Of a stretch of 64,000 nt of DNA, positions 31,272-45,900 are shown in pieces (position 1 is the first letter of the stretch; every line of letters begins with the position of its first letter). The stretch is from Blastomussa wellsi (lineage: Eukaryota > Cnidaria > Anthozoa > Scleractinia > Plerogyridae). The stretch is taken from NCBI GenBank assembly GCA_947652115.1, contig OX393563.1, forward strand, positions 11,283,006-11,347,005. Reading direction: 5' to 3'. A model generated the notes under the pieces. The model did no database searches. It worked only from the letters and a program-made list of their open reading frames with translations, and was not told the origin of the DNA. The translations under genes and the position numbers were made by a program.

Positions 31272-33923
31272 ATGCATTTGTGTCGTGGAAAGGATAACCA
31301 AGAAGGTATTGTAACATTCTTTTTGTATTGTTTAAGGTACTTCATCAAAAAGCAGATCAGGATTTACCTGGTTCATACAGCTGCTTGGAGTTTCCCTATG
31401 CCTAATAACGAAATTTGCTTGGCGTCGACAGATCATTATTTTTACTTGACGAATTTTCTTTTGCAAGAAATCCTGATATGAGCTACAGAAAATGTTATTT
31501 TTTCTTTTTATTAAATATGGAGATTTTCCCTTTCAATCTAAATCACTTCAGATAATTTGTCAAGAGTTTGTCGTTGATGAAACAAATATGCAAGCTTTGC
31601 TCTATAAGTTCTGTAATACATTTTAATTTTGAAAGCGAGAACAGTATATTTCGTGAACAAGCTGACGTTTCCGGAAGCTGGTAAAGTTGTGGACCGTAGT
31701 GACTTTCATAGCTTTCACTTTTCCCAGGTCAATCTCCATTGTATTGGGAAAAATCTAACAAGAAAGCGGCATAATAATTATCTCTCGAAAAAGCATAAAG
31801 AGCTGATCTTGTTAATTTATTCATGTACATGTCTGAGAGCTTAATTTTAATTGGTTTTTCTATATTTGACATTTGTGTTAATTACGGAATGAATTGTAAA
31901 TTTAATTGCTGTTTTTTGTTTTGTTTCATCGTATTCAAGTCTTTTCATTTGGAGATGCAGACAAAATTATCAGTTTCATCAATAATTTTTAAATTTTTGC
32001 GAATAAACTGCATTTCTTTCTTTTATTTTTATTTCTAAATATTATGCTTTGAGGTGGCTTGACTGGAGATTTTGGGGGCAATACCACTCAACTTTGGCAA
32101 TTTACCACATTGCTATTACTAACACAATCAAGAAACGATTACGACACATGTATTAGATGAACATTGCTTTTATGGTATCAGAGTCGTCATGATAGCAATG
32201 CAATGACAACATACATTTAACATATCTTACTTCTGTTTCGTATTCCCCAGCACTCAAGGGAGCTTGTACCTTCCATAGTTACCTTGATTTTGGCAAAGTT
32301 TGATTTGGGGGGTGAAGTTTTGGGTGTTATATATGCAGTAAAAAACATACTGTCTACATAATTGGGTAATATCTAAAGAACAGGATGTATTTTGGGAATG
32401 CTGTTTCATCTCATAGCAAATGATATGCAGAATACTAGCTACTTGTTTTCTCAGCATTGCAGTCTTACAGTGTAATAGCAGGACACATGCAATTACAAGC
32501 CAATTTTACAATGTTTCAGAATTTTTTTTGGAAAGCAGAGGAGCATTCTCTTTGATGCCAATGAATTCTTTGTGAATGTGGATATGACACTTAAAAACAA
32601 TACCCGTGAATAATGATGACACTCTTGTAAAAATGAAATCTGCAAGAAAAATTTATCAGACCTGTGCTGTAAGGCCACCCAGGTGCAATAGATTGTGAAC
32701 GAAACTAATTTTTATTTCGTACTCTGTGAATTCATGCCAAGAGGTCATGATTCGTGGTTCTGACCAAAAGAATTACAGCCTCTGGGGACGAGAATGGCTC
32801 ATTACTACCTCTAGTATTTAACATCCACCCTCTTTATATGCAGTTGTAGTTTGAAGGTTGTATAGATTGATACTGATTGAGATATATAACAAAACTTATA
32901 TCTTGTATAAGGTAAGGTAAGTCTGCTGTCGGGCCTAGTGGCCCATCAGGCCGGAGCTTATCCCCGGTTTCGGCCAGGACTCGAACCCGGACCGTCCGAT
33001 CCAGAGTCCAGCGCACTAACCATTAGGCCACTGCGCCTCCCACGATATCTTGTATAATTGTATTTTATTGTCTATGTAATAGACACGATGTTATTGCCAT
33101 TACTCGGATTAACCTTAATTTATTCTTTATTTACTCTGGAAAACCACACTGTTTATTTTTAACTTTCCATTAAAAAGTTTGGCTTCTGACACCATCCCCA
33201 TCCCCTGCAACCACCTTCCTCCCCCCTCCCTTAGAATTTTCAATGACCAGTTTTTCTTAATCATGGGAACACATTTTATCTTTCAGCCATAGAGAGGCAG
33301 CTCAAATCAAATGACCATCAATATAATTCATCATTCCAATATGTTGACAATTACATTAGGACATCAAAGTACACTCTTCTCACCTTTTTACCTCTCAACT
33401 TGTTTGAACAATTCCAGAGGATTGCCAACATATATTTTTTGATGCAAATCATTATCATGGTGGGTATCTCAAATTATGTGCAATAAATATTTATTTTGTT
33501 AAAAGCAGTTTGTCTGAGCCTTAAATAAATTTACAGAATGATATATTCATTGAATAGAAGCAATAATTCAATTCCAAATTTAAACTTGGTGTTTTCAGTG
33601 ATTTGAACTGAAAAAAAATTGGTTAATTCACAAGACAGCTGGGTGCTATTAACCTCTACCCACTTACTTGTGTTTTGATTATGTACATATTAATTTTATA
33701 ACCTGTACAAGATTTAGATCAAACTAATGCCCACAAAAAATAAGTTTCATGTTAATTAAGGCTACTTTTAAATTACTGTATTCTTGATGACCTCGTATTA
33801 ATCGAAGTATTTGGTCTGTCACAGTCTATTCCTAAGATCACTGCATTGAGTCCAGAAGCTACAGCAGTCCCTCTTGTTTGTGTCTTGGCTGCAACAGGAA
33901 TTAAAGATGCTGTTGATGATATT
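31272..33923 (+). CDS. ATP8B: Flippase block 1: N-terminus and membrane helices 1-2 (exons 1-3)
   Basis: Exons 31272-31305, 33287-33459 and 33825-33923. Exon 1 is tentative: ATG plus ten codons, then GAAG|GTATTG, in the phase 1 required by exon 2. Exon 2 holds the family hallmark [20 protein letters not shown] and the first helix. Exon 3 holds helix 2, ending IKDAVDDI before a GTAAGTA donor. Intron 1 (about 2 kb) contains a tRNA-derived SINE at 32911-33044. Confidence 0.8.
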
Positions 33924-36900
33924 GTAAGTAAAGAAGAGACGTAAATTCCTTTTATCCACTGAAGAAAATCACATAACAGAGTGTGAACGAAACTAATTTT
34001 TATTTCGTACTCTGTGAATTCATGCCACACTTAGCAATGCAAGTCAGTTAATTACAACTAGCAAATGTGTAAGGCCTGGCCAATATGATCATGTGATACT
34101 GGTCAGAAGATACATTGTTTTGATAGTAATCTATTGACGATAACGTGATGTTCAAAATCATTTTAACAAGGTGGCATGCCTAGCTTGGTCTATTATTTTT
34201 ACACATTGAATTGGGACCACCAGAGCTCTGCTATTATTTAATATCGACAATAAATACGTGTCACTCATGTCCAGAAATGCACACCATGGTGAAATTGGCA
34301 AATTTGATGAAATTTTGCCACGGCTCTGATGTGATGAATTTGGCGAAATTGTGCATTTCTGAACATATCATACGTGTTGGTAACAACTCAACTGGCAACT
34401 GCGTGTTAATTTCTCCTTCATTACAGAAACGACACAGGAGTGATGACGAAGTCAACAACAGAAAGGCAAAGGTTCTTACAGAGAATGGGTATTAACCAGA
34501 AATTAATAGAAACTTAATTATTTTGAAATTACCGGTATTTAAATGTGATATAATTATAACTTATAATAATATTACCTGTTCTCTTTGGTTAATAATTAAA
34601 TTTTGGAACTAAACATGGAAACAGCAAGCACAAGTGCTGGTATGGATACATTTAAACCAGTTTGATTCCCATCAATTGCAACTGAATTTGCACATAATTT
34701 AGGCTTTAAAACAGAACGATAAACACACTTCTAGGAAAAACACATTTGTTGAGTACAGGGGTATGGAAGACTTGGAAAGTCATGGAATTTTAACATTTCA
34801 TTTTCCAGGCCTGGAAATTAAAGTCTTGGAATTTAGGTGTTGGTTATGGAAAATTCTGGAAAATGGCTAGTGCTGATTGTGCAAAATGACTATTTTAGGC
34901 AATTTTTTGCATGCAAAATAGGAGTTGCTTAAAAGGAAGTCAACTTTTGAAAATGCTGAAATTTAGTTTGTTCATGGAAAACTTTCAAAGGTCATGGAAA
35001 GTCATGGAATTTTAAAAGCTCAAAACCATTTGTTTGATCATTGGTGACTTATGGGTACTGAATTGGTTGTCATTTTGAAATGAGTAGCTGTGGTCCAAAG
35101 AGAAATGAGTTTCGGTCACTCGATCTGGTGCAGTCCTGGCCATGGCGACGGGTCAACTGTAAACCTTGAGAAATGTCTAGCCATTTATTGAAGATGTTTT
35201 TCTTCCAGAGGTTCGTGGTAATCATTTTTCAAAATTCGGTATGACTCAGTATCACAAAATGCTATTTCACCACTTCACATGTTGAATAAAGCATCATAAG
35301 CCATTTTTGCATTCACCTCTGGAAATTATATGTCTAATATTAAGTTTTATCATGACAATATAATGCATGCTGAGTAACCATACATATGCTATAAGGGTTT
35401 TCTATTATTCACTGAAATGCCAATAAAATGATGTGAGAAGGAAATGGGAATTGAATGAGTTAATGATAATAATTATAATTATAACTGGGTGTGTCTTTTC
35501 AGACAAAAAGAAGAAAGATGGATGAAACTCCAAGTTGGTGATATTCTCAGAATAGACAACAATGATCAAATTCCTGTAAGTCATTTCCATATTCCTTATG
35601 TCAGACCTCTCAGGCACTATAACAAAAACTTGGGTATGCACACAAAAGAAGGGAAACTTCAATTTCTGTTAGTGACTCAAAACCTGCACTGGAGTTCAAT
35701 TCCCTACTCACTCATCAGACTGACACTTGGTTTTCTGCCATATGTGTTCAGTGATTTTAATTTAAGGATGTTCGCGCTAATTGTTTGTGCGTATCCTTAC
35801 TGTGCACGGAATTCGTCATGCCACGTCATCCATCGAGCGCGCGCGCTGAGGAAAAACAAAGGGCCAGAAGCCGTTTAGTAGCTTTACTGGTAATTTACTC
35901 TCTTAAATGGTCGGTGACCCCTACTTTTTTTCCATGAACTGATTTTATTTACAATTCTCGGCAGATTGTCAGTTTTCTGCCCAGAGGACATCGAATCCTA
36001 CCATCTTGCGGCTGTTAGGCGAGTGGAAATCTGGTCGCTAAATGCAAATTTTTTCTTCAAGGAACCACACCAATTGAATAAATTCACTTTATGGGTCCAT
36101 TTAAACAACATTTGACAGAAATTCGTTCAGTTCAAAGATTTATTTGCAATATTTTTGCGCTTACAGACACTGTAGCCGTATTCGCTACCGAAGCGCGAGT
36201 TTTCAGATTTAGGGTGTTCTTCTGTGCATTTTATCTCCAAAACGAAGTCGGTGACCCCCAATTTTTTTTGCTTTTCTGACATCAGTTACTCATTATCTTA
36301 CAGTGGTGAGAGTTTCAGAAAAAAATCAATGGTAGACAATTTTTGCGCGAACGTCCTTAAGGGTACTACTGAATGCCTACATTGCTACTCCCTCTGAATG
36401 GGATGTTGGTCAGCTATGGACAACCCTAAAGAATGACAGAATGTTGGGCATATTACTGAGACCAAATCCTAAAAGAAGGAATGATGGAATCCTGTAGTAT
36501 ATAAGATGAGCATTTTGTTATGTTTACTGATTTCTTAGGCAGATATAGTGGTGCTCACCACCAGTGAGGACAATGGCTTGTGTTACATTGACACAGCAGA
36601 GTTAGATGGGTGAGCTATGCAGATAATAAATAAAATGAATACATGTTATTATTCAACAAATTGTCATGTTGCCCTTACCAGTAGGTGGTCATGAAATGAT
36701 TGTTATCCGTCATCTGCATATCTTGTGATATGATAGTTGTCCCAAGTCTCATAAATTGCTGCATAATGGTAACTTTTATAGCTAATGCCCTTCGTTGACA
36801 ATTTGTTGAATAATAATTTAAAAAACAATAATTACCGGTAATAATATCCTGCTCACTCTTGCAGAATTTCATCTGATTTTAGTTGTACGGCCTGGTCGGC

Positions 36901-39900
36901 TAAGTATCAGGCAATATTCCGCACGATTTTGCAGGATAATTGTTTACTTAATTATTCATCTATGAACAGTGATGTTTTATATTATTTTATCTTTACCAAA
37001 ATAATGTAGTTGTCAGGTTTCTAAACGTAATCACATTTGCAAGTCTAATTGTTTATAATCCTATCTGCACAGTCATGCTATTCATGTCACAATGTCGCAT
37101 TTGTGGGCCCATTTGAAACAATGAATATGCCGGGGTATCCGTTGATACATTTCTCCTTCTTAAGTCTACTTCAAGCAACATTTAGTGTTCTACTACCTCA
37201 ACCGACATTCAAAGTTCCTTAATTCGCAGCCCGATTCGCATAAAGTCGAAGGTGAAGTCTACTATGGCATCTGCATGTGCAATGTATAAGTACTTTCAAT
37301 AAGCACCGATGGCGGACGAAAAGCGTTGGCTACTTTGCTCTGCTTTGCTTAGAAACATCGCCTACTTTTTTCCTTCATTTGAAAAAATTAAGGAAAGATA
37401 AAAACAAACAGTCAGTTGCTCTACTCAGACTGACTGCCTACTTCAAAATTTATTGAAACCCCTGAATGTATGCATATGGCATGTCTGCTTGCATGGCTGG
37501 TAGCTTTTTTAAAGGAGCTTGGTCACAGATGACACAGTTTGAAAAGTTTAGCCTAACATTGCCACTGTGCCCCTTTAATTATTAACTTTGCGGGCAGTTT
37601 AGTCCAGCATTTAACTCTGACTCTTAAATGGGTGCGGGTGGCCCTATTTTATAATTCTATTAGACAATTGTGTTTTTGACTGAACAAAATATAAAAAAAT
37701 TCCAGTTCTAACATTTTTGTCATCCACAGTGAAACTAACCTTAAGTGTCGTCAACCTCTTCCTGAAACTGGAGAGCTTGGTGATGATGAAGAACAACTTT
37801 CTCAAGTTGAAAGTATGTTTGTGACATTTTCATCACCACCATTTTAATACAGCTACATGTAGAAATTTAAAACAATCGTCAATGGCTTATGCTTGTCAAA
37901 TCCTGTTCTAGTTGAAATGAGTTGTGAACCACCAAACAACAGATTGGACAAGTTCAAGGGAAAGTTAGTTTATGAAGGCTCACAGTATCCGTTGGACAAT
38001 GAAAATGTCATTTTACGGGTAAGATTTTTTCTAGGAAAAAAATGCTCTAGGCAGCTTACATGTAGTTTAATTTGCTATGATTCAAATTATTCACCCAAAA
38101 TTTGCACATAAATGTGTTGGTATGTTTTATGTTTCAGTGCATGATTGTCATTTTTACATGTAATTGACTGCAATTAACTCTAGGTTTCCACCAGCTTGTT
38201 TTTCTTGTTGGTAAGGCAAATAACACTGTACACACCCTCCAGGGCTGGCCTTCCATCAATAGATTTTAATTTTATTGTGAGTAGGTCCCTGCATAGCTAA
38301 TTAGACTGTGAGTTTCCCAAAAGCCAGTCCCTGCATTTTGCTAATAATTGTTACATAGATGTCTACAAGCTTTAAGTTTCAAGTCTTGAAAGTGAAATAA
38401 AAGGCAGTCTTACCTGAATATGCAAGATCCCAAATGATTGGAATCCCATCAGTACCAAACTATTTACCACTGCATAGAAATGAGTACCGGTAATTTTAGT
38501 TTGTTCACTTCACATTCTCAAGTGACCACTTTGTTTTCTCTATCAGGGCTGTGTGCTGCGAAACACAAAATGGGTGTATGGTGTGGTGATATATGCTGGT
38601 CATGATACTAAACTCATGCTGAATACTGGTACGGTTTTAAACTTATCAAATATTTACTGTCATTGACGAAATGGAACTATTTTGGGCAAATTCTTGTAGA
38701 ACTAATTCAAAGATATTTGCAAGTCTTATTTAAATTATTCACTTTTCAGAAATGACACTTTAAGCCTATTTTTAGGTGCTTGCATCTTCTTGATAGAGGT
38801 GGCCACCTAATACATGTGCATGTAGAGGTACACTCAAAGTGAATAGAAACTGAAATAAATTTTGGATCATTGGGTACTCTCTGCTAATAGAGAGGTAAAG
38901 TGATGGTGTCACAAAAACTAAATTTACGAAATCATGGGATTTACCTATATATTCTTAACGAACTTGATAAAGATTGCCCACTTGCCAAAAATCAGCATCT
39001 TATTCCAATTTGGGGATGAGATATTAGACCCTTCATGCTTCAATGACTCCATACAAATCCATGTACAGGGCTCGAAATTGCGACTCACTGGTCGCCAATG
39101 CGATCAAAATTTGAGCCCTGGCGACTAAATTTTCAGAACTGGTCGCCAGCTGGCGACTCACGATTTGTCTGATAACAAAAGAAGGCCACAACACAACTTT
39201 TGTTTTTAAATCTTTATATAAGGAAATCATTTGGATCTGGTAGCTAGTATACAACTCACTGTTCCGTCCCCACTAAAGTTATGTCTGAATAGTACAAGAA
39301 AATCGTAAAAATTGAATGTACTTCGAAACATCATCACTGCGTTTATGGCACGCCATCTTGTTTTAGCGGCTTCTTCCGAAACTGGTCGGAGACTGGTACG
39401 AGCAATGTGGTTGTGTAGGGGCCTGGGCCAAGGATGGAGTTTTTTGTTGGCAGCCAAAGCCGTCGAGAAAAGCGAGTCGAAAATAAAGAACTGCGTGTTG
39501 AAGAATTAGCAAAGAGAAAATACGAAAGGACTCGTGTTTGTCTCACCATGAAAACCACGGACTTGAAACATTTTATGCTTCGCTCCATTTAAAATAACTA
39601 CAGTGACAAGTTGAATCTACTGTAAGCGGACACCCTCGGGAAGCAGAAAAGGTGTCCGCAACTGGAGCTGGCTGCTTACAGGAATGTGTAAAATAATACA
39701 GAGTTTGTATGAGCTAGAGAACAACGATAGCTTGTAGATGGCGACCAAAATTTATGATCTGGCGACCAAAGTTTTCCCGTTGGTCGCCAGCTGGCTCCCG
39801 AACGAAAAAGTTAATTTCGAGCCCTGATGTAATTTTGTGTTGGTTCTAAACGGTTTAGAACAGAGACAAAATTACAAGGATTTGTATGGAGTCACTGAAG

Positions 39901-42900
39901 CATGACAGGGCCAATATCTCACCTCCACCTTTTGGCAAGTGGGCATTCTTCATCATGTACTTTCTGAAGATCTTAATGAATCCCATAATTTCAAAAATTT
40001 AAATATTTATGACGTCACACTTCACCACTCTATTACTGTCTACACCTAAAACTAAAGATGTCATTGTTGTTGATGCATCGCACTGACTGTAATTTGTGTT
40101 AAATATAACCTCTACGGTTGAGTAAGTTGTTTCATTAATTCCATAGTACATATTTTTGTGCTTGGTTGTTTTATAGGGGTCAGTAAATTCAAGAGGACAG
40201 GTTTGGATAAACTCACAAACAGTCTTATCTTGTGGGTAAGTTTGTATTGACCATTTGTACAGTTGTGGGTCACTAAGGACTGTCATCATAGTTGTCAAAA
40301 ATAAAAATATTATAATGTTTATTGTTTGGGGGAATAAAACTGCACAATATTATTTTAGATGTTGTAGTGATCGAGTATGTTGGAGCCATTGTACAATGCA
40401 AAGCCCTATCCAGTGCTTTCAATAAGTACCAACGGCCAACAATGAAAAGCATTGGCTACTTTTCTCTGCTTTGCAAATGCCAGGTACTTTTTTTCCTAAA
40501 TTTGAAGAAATTAAAGAATTAAAGAAAGATTCTCTAAAAGTAGTCATGTACTCTACTCAAACCAGCTGTCTACTTCAAATTTTATTGAAACCCCTGCATA
40601 TCCATTCATTGAAAATTGTTTCCTAATTAAAATATTTTTACTCTGAACAGTCAAAGACCCATAATGATTCAAATTGTGAGTCTCTAGTAATTATTTTCTA
40701 TAGTATAATTTTATTGCTGTGCTGTGACAGATGCCTGATCTATTCCTTTGTTAGATTGCTGCTATTTTAGGGATTATTTGTACTCTACTCGCCATTGGAA
40801 CAACAGTGTGGGAGGAATTATTTGGAAAGGTACAGGAGATGAAATTATTAAAATGATAATTATACTTGTAAATGTCTCAATTACACAAGTTGTACTTTGG
40901 TTGGAAGGCGTGGTGTCGATCAGGAGGTCCTTGTGTTCTTGGGCAGGACACATTACTCTCAGTCAGTACCTCTCTTCATCCAGGTACATATAAATGGGGT
41001 ACCTTCAGGCGGTCCTTATTTGAGCCCTGGCTGGGGCACTGCTTTGTGTTCTTGGGGAAGACACATTACTCTCAGTCAGTGCCTCTCATCACCCAGGTAC
41101 ATATAAATGGGGTACCTTCAAATTTAATGCTGGGGGTAACCCTGCAATGGACTTAAGTCGCATCCCAAATGCGCAGACATACCCTTACCTTACTGGCAGT
41201 TGGCCTATAGAAACTAGGCTAATGCCTTTGCTACCATAGCAGCAAGTTCCAGAACCTGATGTCAGTTGACATGGTTTCTAAAAGATTTAATTTGCATTTG
41301 TTGTTATAAAGTAATAATTAATATTGGAGAAACAGGAGCCTTATATATAACCAGGCAATTGTTTAATTTTTTTACCCTGCTCACTTCTCGTAAAACTGCA
41401 GACTTTGTTGTAATCATGCTTAGAGTAAGTTTCAATTGAGTGTCGTAAAACCAAAAAGTAATTACCGGTTCTCGCAAAGGATAGAGACAATCCAGTGATC
41501 CAATCAAAACTAGTAATTAGTAATTCTCAATAAAGAAACGACAGTTTTCAATTTACAAAACATGTTTCGACATTCTCATGTCATCTTCAGTTGCAAATGA
41601 GCTTTTAATGGTTGTACATTTGAATTTTATATTATGAAGGTACGTGACAAAACTACGCGTCAAAACTTGTGTTACAATTTGAATATGAAATACGAAATAC
41701 GCGGAAAACAAAAATAGTGCGCGCATAACAATAAAATAAAGGACAAAAGGAACAACGTAATTAAAAAGAAAGAGACAAATCTAGATGCCTCAACTGCTAA
41801 TTAAGAATGGGATTTTCCCACTTAATGTGTAATGCCTCTTTGTTTTAATTTTGAATTTTGAGACGACAGAATCTAAGATCGTGAAACATTCTGTATCACA
41901 AGTAATTACCCGTAGCTGACAGAAAGCGTGTGAAAAAACACACAGACACGAAGATTTTTAAACCAATCACTACCAGTAATCTAAGTAATGAAAAACCAAT
42001 TAAGCAAACACAGAATTTATTTTGACATTGAAGTATTAAGTAACTAGTGTGTACTTTGTACTCTGTGGTCTAATTTGGAAAGGTGGGTGCATAATAAAAG
42101 TTCACCTATGAGAACAGGACATTAATTTTATTATACAGGAGTATTATAGGGGCACTAACTGACTCACCAGATGTTGGATGATGAGTAATTTTTTATTATT
42201 AATGATGAACAAATTATGTCTTCAGCATTTCCAAATATATCTACCATGGGAGAATTTCTATCAAGACAGTGTTGTTATCATTGGTATTGTCCACTGGCCT
42301 TCCTTTATTATGGTGTTAAATACACTCATCCCAATTTCGTTGTATATTAGGTAAGTTATTTCAGATCTGCGCAAAGTATTCAAATGGGTCTGTCGGGTTA
42401 GTGTGCAAATTAGGAGCCTGCATTTAGTTTTACCCTAGTTTCAATTTTGTTGTGCATCCAGCATGATGGAAAAGGGAATTAACTTAAATATTTATCTTTT
42501 TCCTGTAGTGTGGAAGTAATTCGCCTTGGTCAAAGTTTGTGGATAAACTGGGATGTTGCTATGTATTATGAAAAGAAAGACACACCAGCTGTAGCAAGGT
42601 ATCTTAGTTACGTTTTTCTGTTACTGGCCAGTCGACTGTAGAATAAAAGTTATCAATCATTATTATTTCTCATCTAGATCTTGTTCTGTCAGGTCATAGT
42701 TAGTTATGTCAGATTCCTGCCTTTTTATTTGTAACGCAGTTGATAATCTACTGATACAAACTACTTTCTTGCAAACTGTATACTGCTTGCTGTTTTCACG
42801 GACTTTATACACACATAACATGCACAATCACACACAGCACACAATGAGTTGGTTTAGTTTACATCAAGATCGTACACGTTTTTAAGCTTGTTCGACCGCG

Positions 42901-45900
42901 AATTTGGGTCACAAATCTGATTTTCTGCACTTACATTACTCACTGCCGCTGACAACATTTCTTCTTCTTCCAATACATCCAAAATCGCATTCAAATCGTC
43001 TCCAAGTATCATAAGTCCGTCTACTTCATCCGCCATTTTGTTTACAATGTGTACAGGGTCAGTGTCACATGATGTGCAGGCTCAACATTTGAAGCGGGGC
43101 TTTTGTTTCGATCTTTGAAGTTCGCCGGCTTTCCTAACCAGTCCCCTCTACTAACTATGGTCAGGTGTACTACAATTTTATGATCGTATTAATTATGCTT
43201 TCTTTGCAGAACAACCACCCTAAGTGAGGAACTTGGCCAAATTCAATACATCTTCTCTGATAAGGTGAATTGTCACTTGATAACTGTGGGGTCCCATTGT
43301 GATGTTCAAAACTGCTGGGTAAAAAAGCCCAGTATGTTGTGTTAATAATTCCTGCCATGACCATGAGGTGTGACTGCAGTGGAGTAGATGGGAGTTAGGT
43401 GGGTGCTGCTGGTAGAAAAGCTAGATCTAGGGTGAAAGACATTTTCTGGCTTAGCCATTTTACATAAGTGCAAAGTGTTATGGGTCTATGGACTTACGGA
43501 CGTGTGTGCTTAATGTTTATGTGCATCGTTATTGTGCACGTAATTTGTGTTACAATGTCACGCCACGTCATCCAGCGCGCTGAGTAAAAACAAAGGGATA
43601 GAAGCCATTGCATTAACTTTGCTCGTAGTTTACTCTTTCAAATGGCTGGTGACCCCTACTTTTTTCATTGAGCTGATTTTATTTACAATTCTCAACGGAT
43701 TGTCAAAAAATTAACAAAAAAAAATCAATTTGGGAAGTTTAAAAATTTTAAAGTTTTCTGTCCATGCAACAACGAATCCTGTCATCGTGCGGCTGTTAGG
43801 CGAGTGGAAATGCGCTCGCTAAATGCAATTTTTTTCTTTAAGGAACAACACCAATTGAATTAACTCACCTAGTGGGTCCACTTAAACAACATTTGGCAGA
43901 GACACATTCACTTAAGAGATTTAATTGCAATATTTTTGGGCTTACAGACACTGCAGCCATATTCGATAACGAAGTGCCTTTTTTTTAGGCGACCCCGAAT
44001 TTTTTACATTTCTGACATTAGTAACTCATTGTCTTACAGTGGTGAAAGTCTCAGAACAAAATGAATGTTAGAAAATTTCCGCGCAAACGTCCTTAAGTGA
44101 TGAAAAGATGCTTACAGTTGAGGCTCTCCTGAGCAACCACCTCAGGATTTTGAATGGTGTTTGTTACTAGAGCTGTCATTTATGACAATAAGCTCTCAGC
44201 TGTCAGGGGTTGAGAGAGTGTGTAACAGTCACATTCCTTGTATCTGTTTATATACATTGTATCCACTATCTCTATTCTCATCGGTTGAGAGCATACAGGT
44301 AATTCAAGCTAGCATAGAATTTTGACGTCATATCTACAGACAAAAGATTTATACATGCAGAACTGCCATAGTTTCTGCAGATAATAGGGTACGGATAATA
44401 GCATTTTGCAAACGCTGTCTTTTCCCGCCTTGCCAAGAGTTATTTTTCAAGGCTAATAGAGTTTTAAGGTATCAGTATACCTCAATTTCACACGAAAAAT
44501 CTAATTTTTTTTCAATTACATGTTAGGAAATTTTGTGGCCTTTTATTTGCAAAAAAAATGGAGAGGAAAGCTGTTTTGGTTTCCGAGATAAAGGAAAAAA
44601 CGATTTTTAATTTTAATTACCGCCAACTGCGTGTTGACAAGTTGGTGTCATTAAGGTGTCATCACTTATTTATATGCCGTCAAATGTCACATGAGCGTTG
44701 CGGGAAGTCACAACCTTTCACACGATATCACTTTGATTCTCCGGGAATAGTTTTCAGGTTCTTTGTTTTGCTCTCTGTTTGTACATGTTGCTCCGACCTT
44801 TAATTTAATGAATTCACGGAAACGAAAAGTTTGAGATGTTTGGAAAATTATGTGATAAAACACTCTCTCGGGTGTTTTTTGACATAATTATCTTCTCAAC
44901 CAAATCTAAAATGATGGGGAAAAGAAGAAATAAAATCATAAAAATGTATGCTAATTAAGATCAGATTTCCTAACCACTATTATGGTTTTGATTTCCTTTG
45001 TTTTAACTTGACAACGAATTTTTAAGGAGTTTGTGAAAAATGTAGTGAAAATGTTATCTGCCTTTATAGACTGGAACGCTGACACAAAATGTGATGACTT
45101 TTAAGAAATGTTCCATAAATGGAAGACTCTTTGGTAAGCTAGCTGGACATTTAAATAAATTTACTTTGTCATTTTTGGCAATTTGGTAGTTTGAATGTGT
45201 TAACTATATAGACACCAGGCAGTGTGACATTTGTTACCAACTGGAAATATTGTTCTGTTGGTACTTTTTGTTGTGGTGTATTGATGCTCTTCTCGACAGT
45301 CATTTACGTTTTCATTTTTAAAATAACTCAATGAACATTGCTTGTGATGTAGATGTTTGTATTATTGTTTGAACATTGAATTATTTGTTAAAATAACAGT
45401 TTCATTGGTATTTTGCTTAGAATAGTAAGTTGATCAAGGAAATGTTACAATTCCTGTTGATACTTGCATGTAAAATATTTAAAACTGACAAGTTGTATTC
45501 TAACCAACAATAATTCTCATCTGAACTAATGACAATATGCATGCAAACTATCACTCCAGTTAAATTTGAATACTGCATTAGTGACATATCAGAGGATGTC
45601 AAGATTCCATGTTGTGGCAGATCACTGATGATGTCAAACTGTGGTTAGAACAAAAATGTGGCACACGAGGCGATAGCCAAGTTTGTCACTGATGTTCTTA
45701 TCACATTATGAAGTCTTCTGTGATCTATTACTGAACAGACGCACAGCTACATGGAATCTATCTGTTTTTATAAGGAAACAAAATATGTAATGATGAAATC
45801 ACCAGTGCGTGTTTGCTTTAATAGATCATAAGTAGTAACCAATCAAAGTGTGTCCATAATTGGGCTTATTATAAATTTTGACGTCATTAGTGATCTGTTA

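Noticed and set aside
39999..40298. Reverse 99-codon frame
   Set aside because: Overlaps a confirmed plus-strand flippase exon (40177-40235) and shows no family motif.
40651..40680. Exon-like segment after CTGAACAG between flippase exons
   Set aside because: It reads into a stop in the required phase, and the exons 40177-40235 and 40755-40829 already join in phase and match the family without it.
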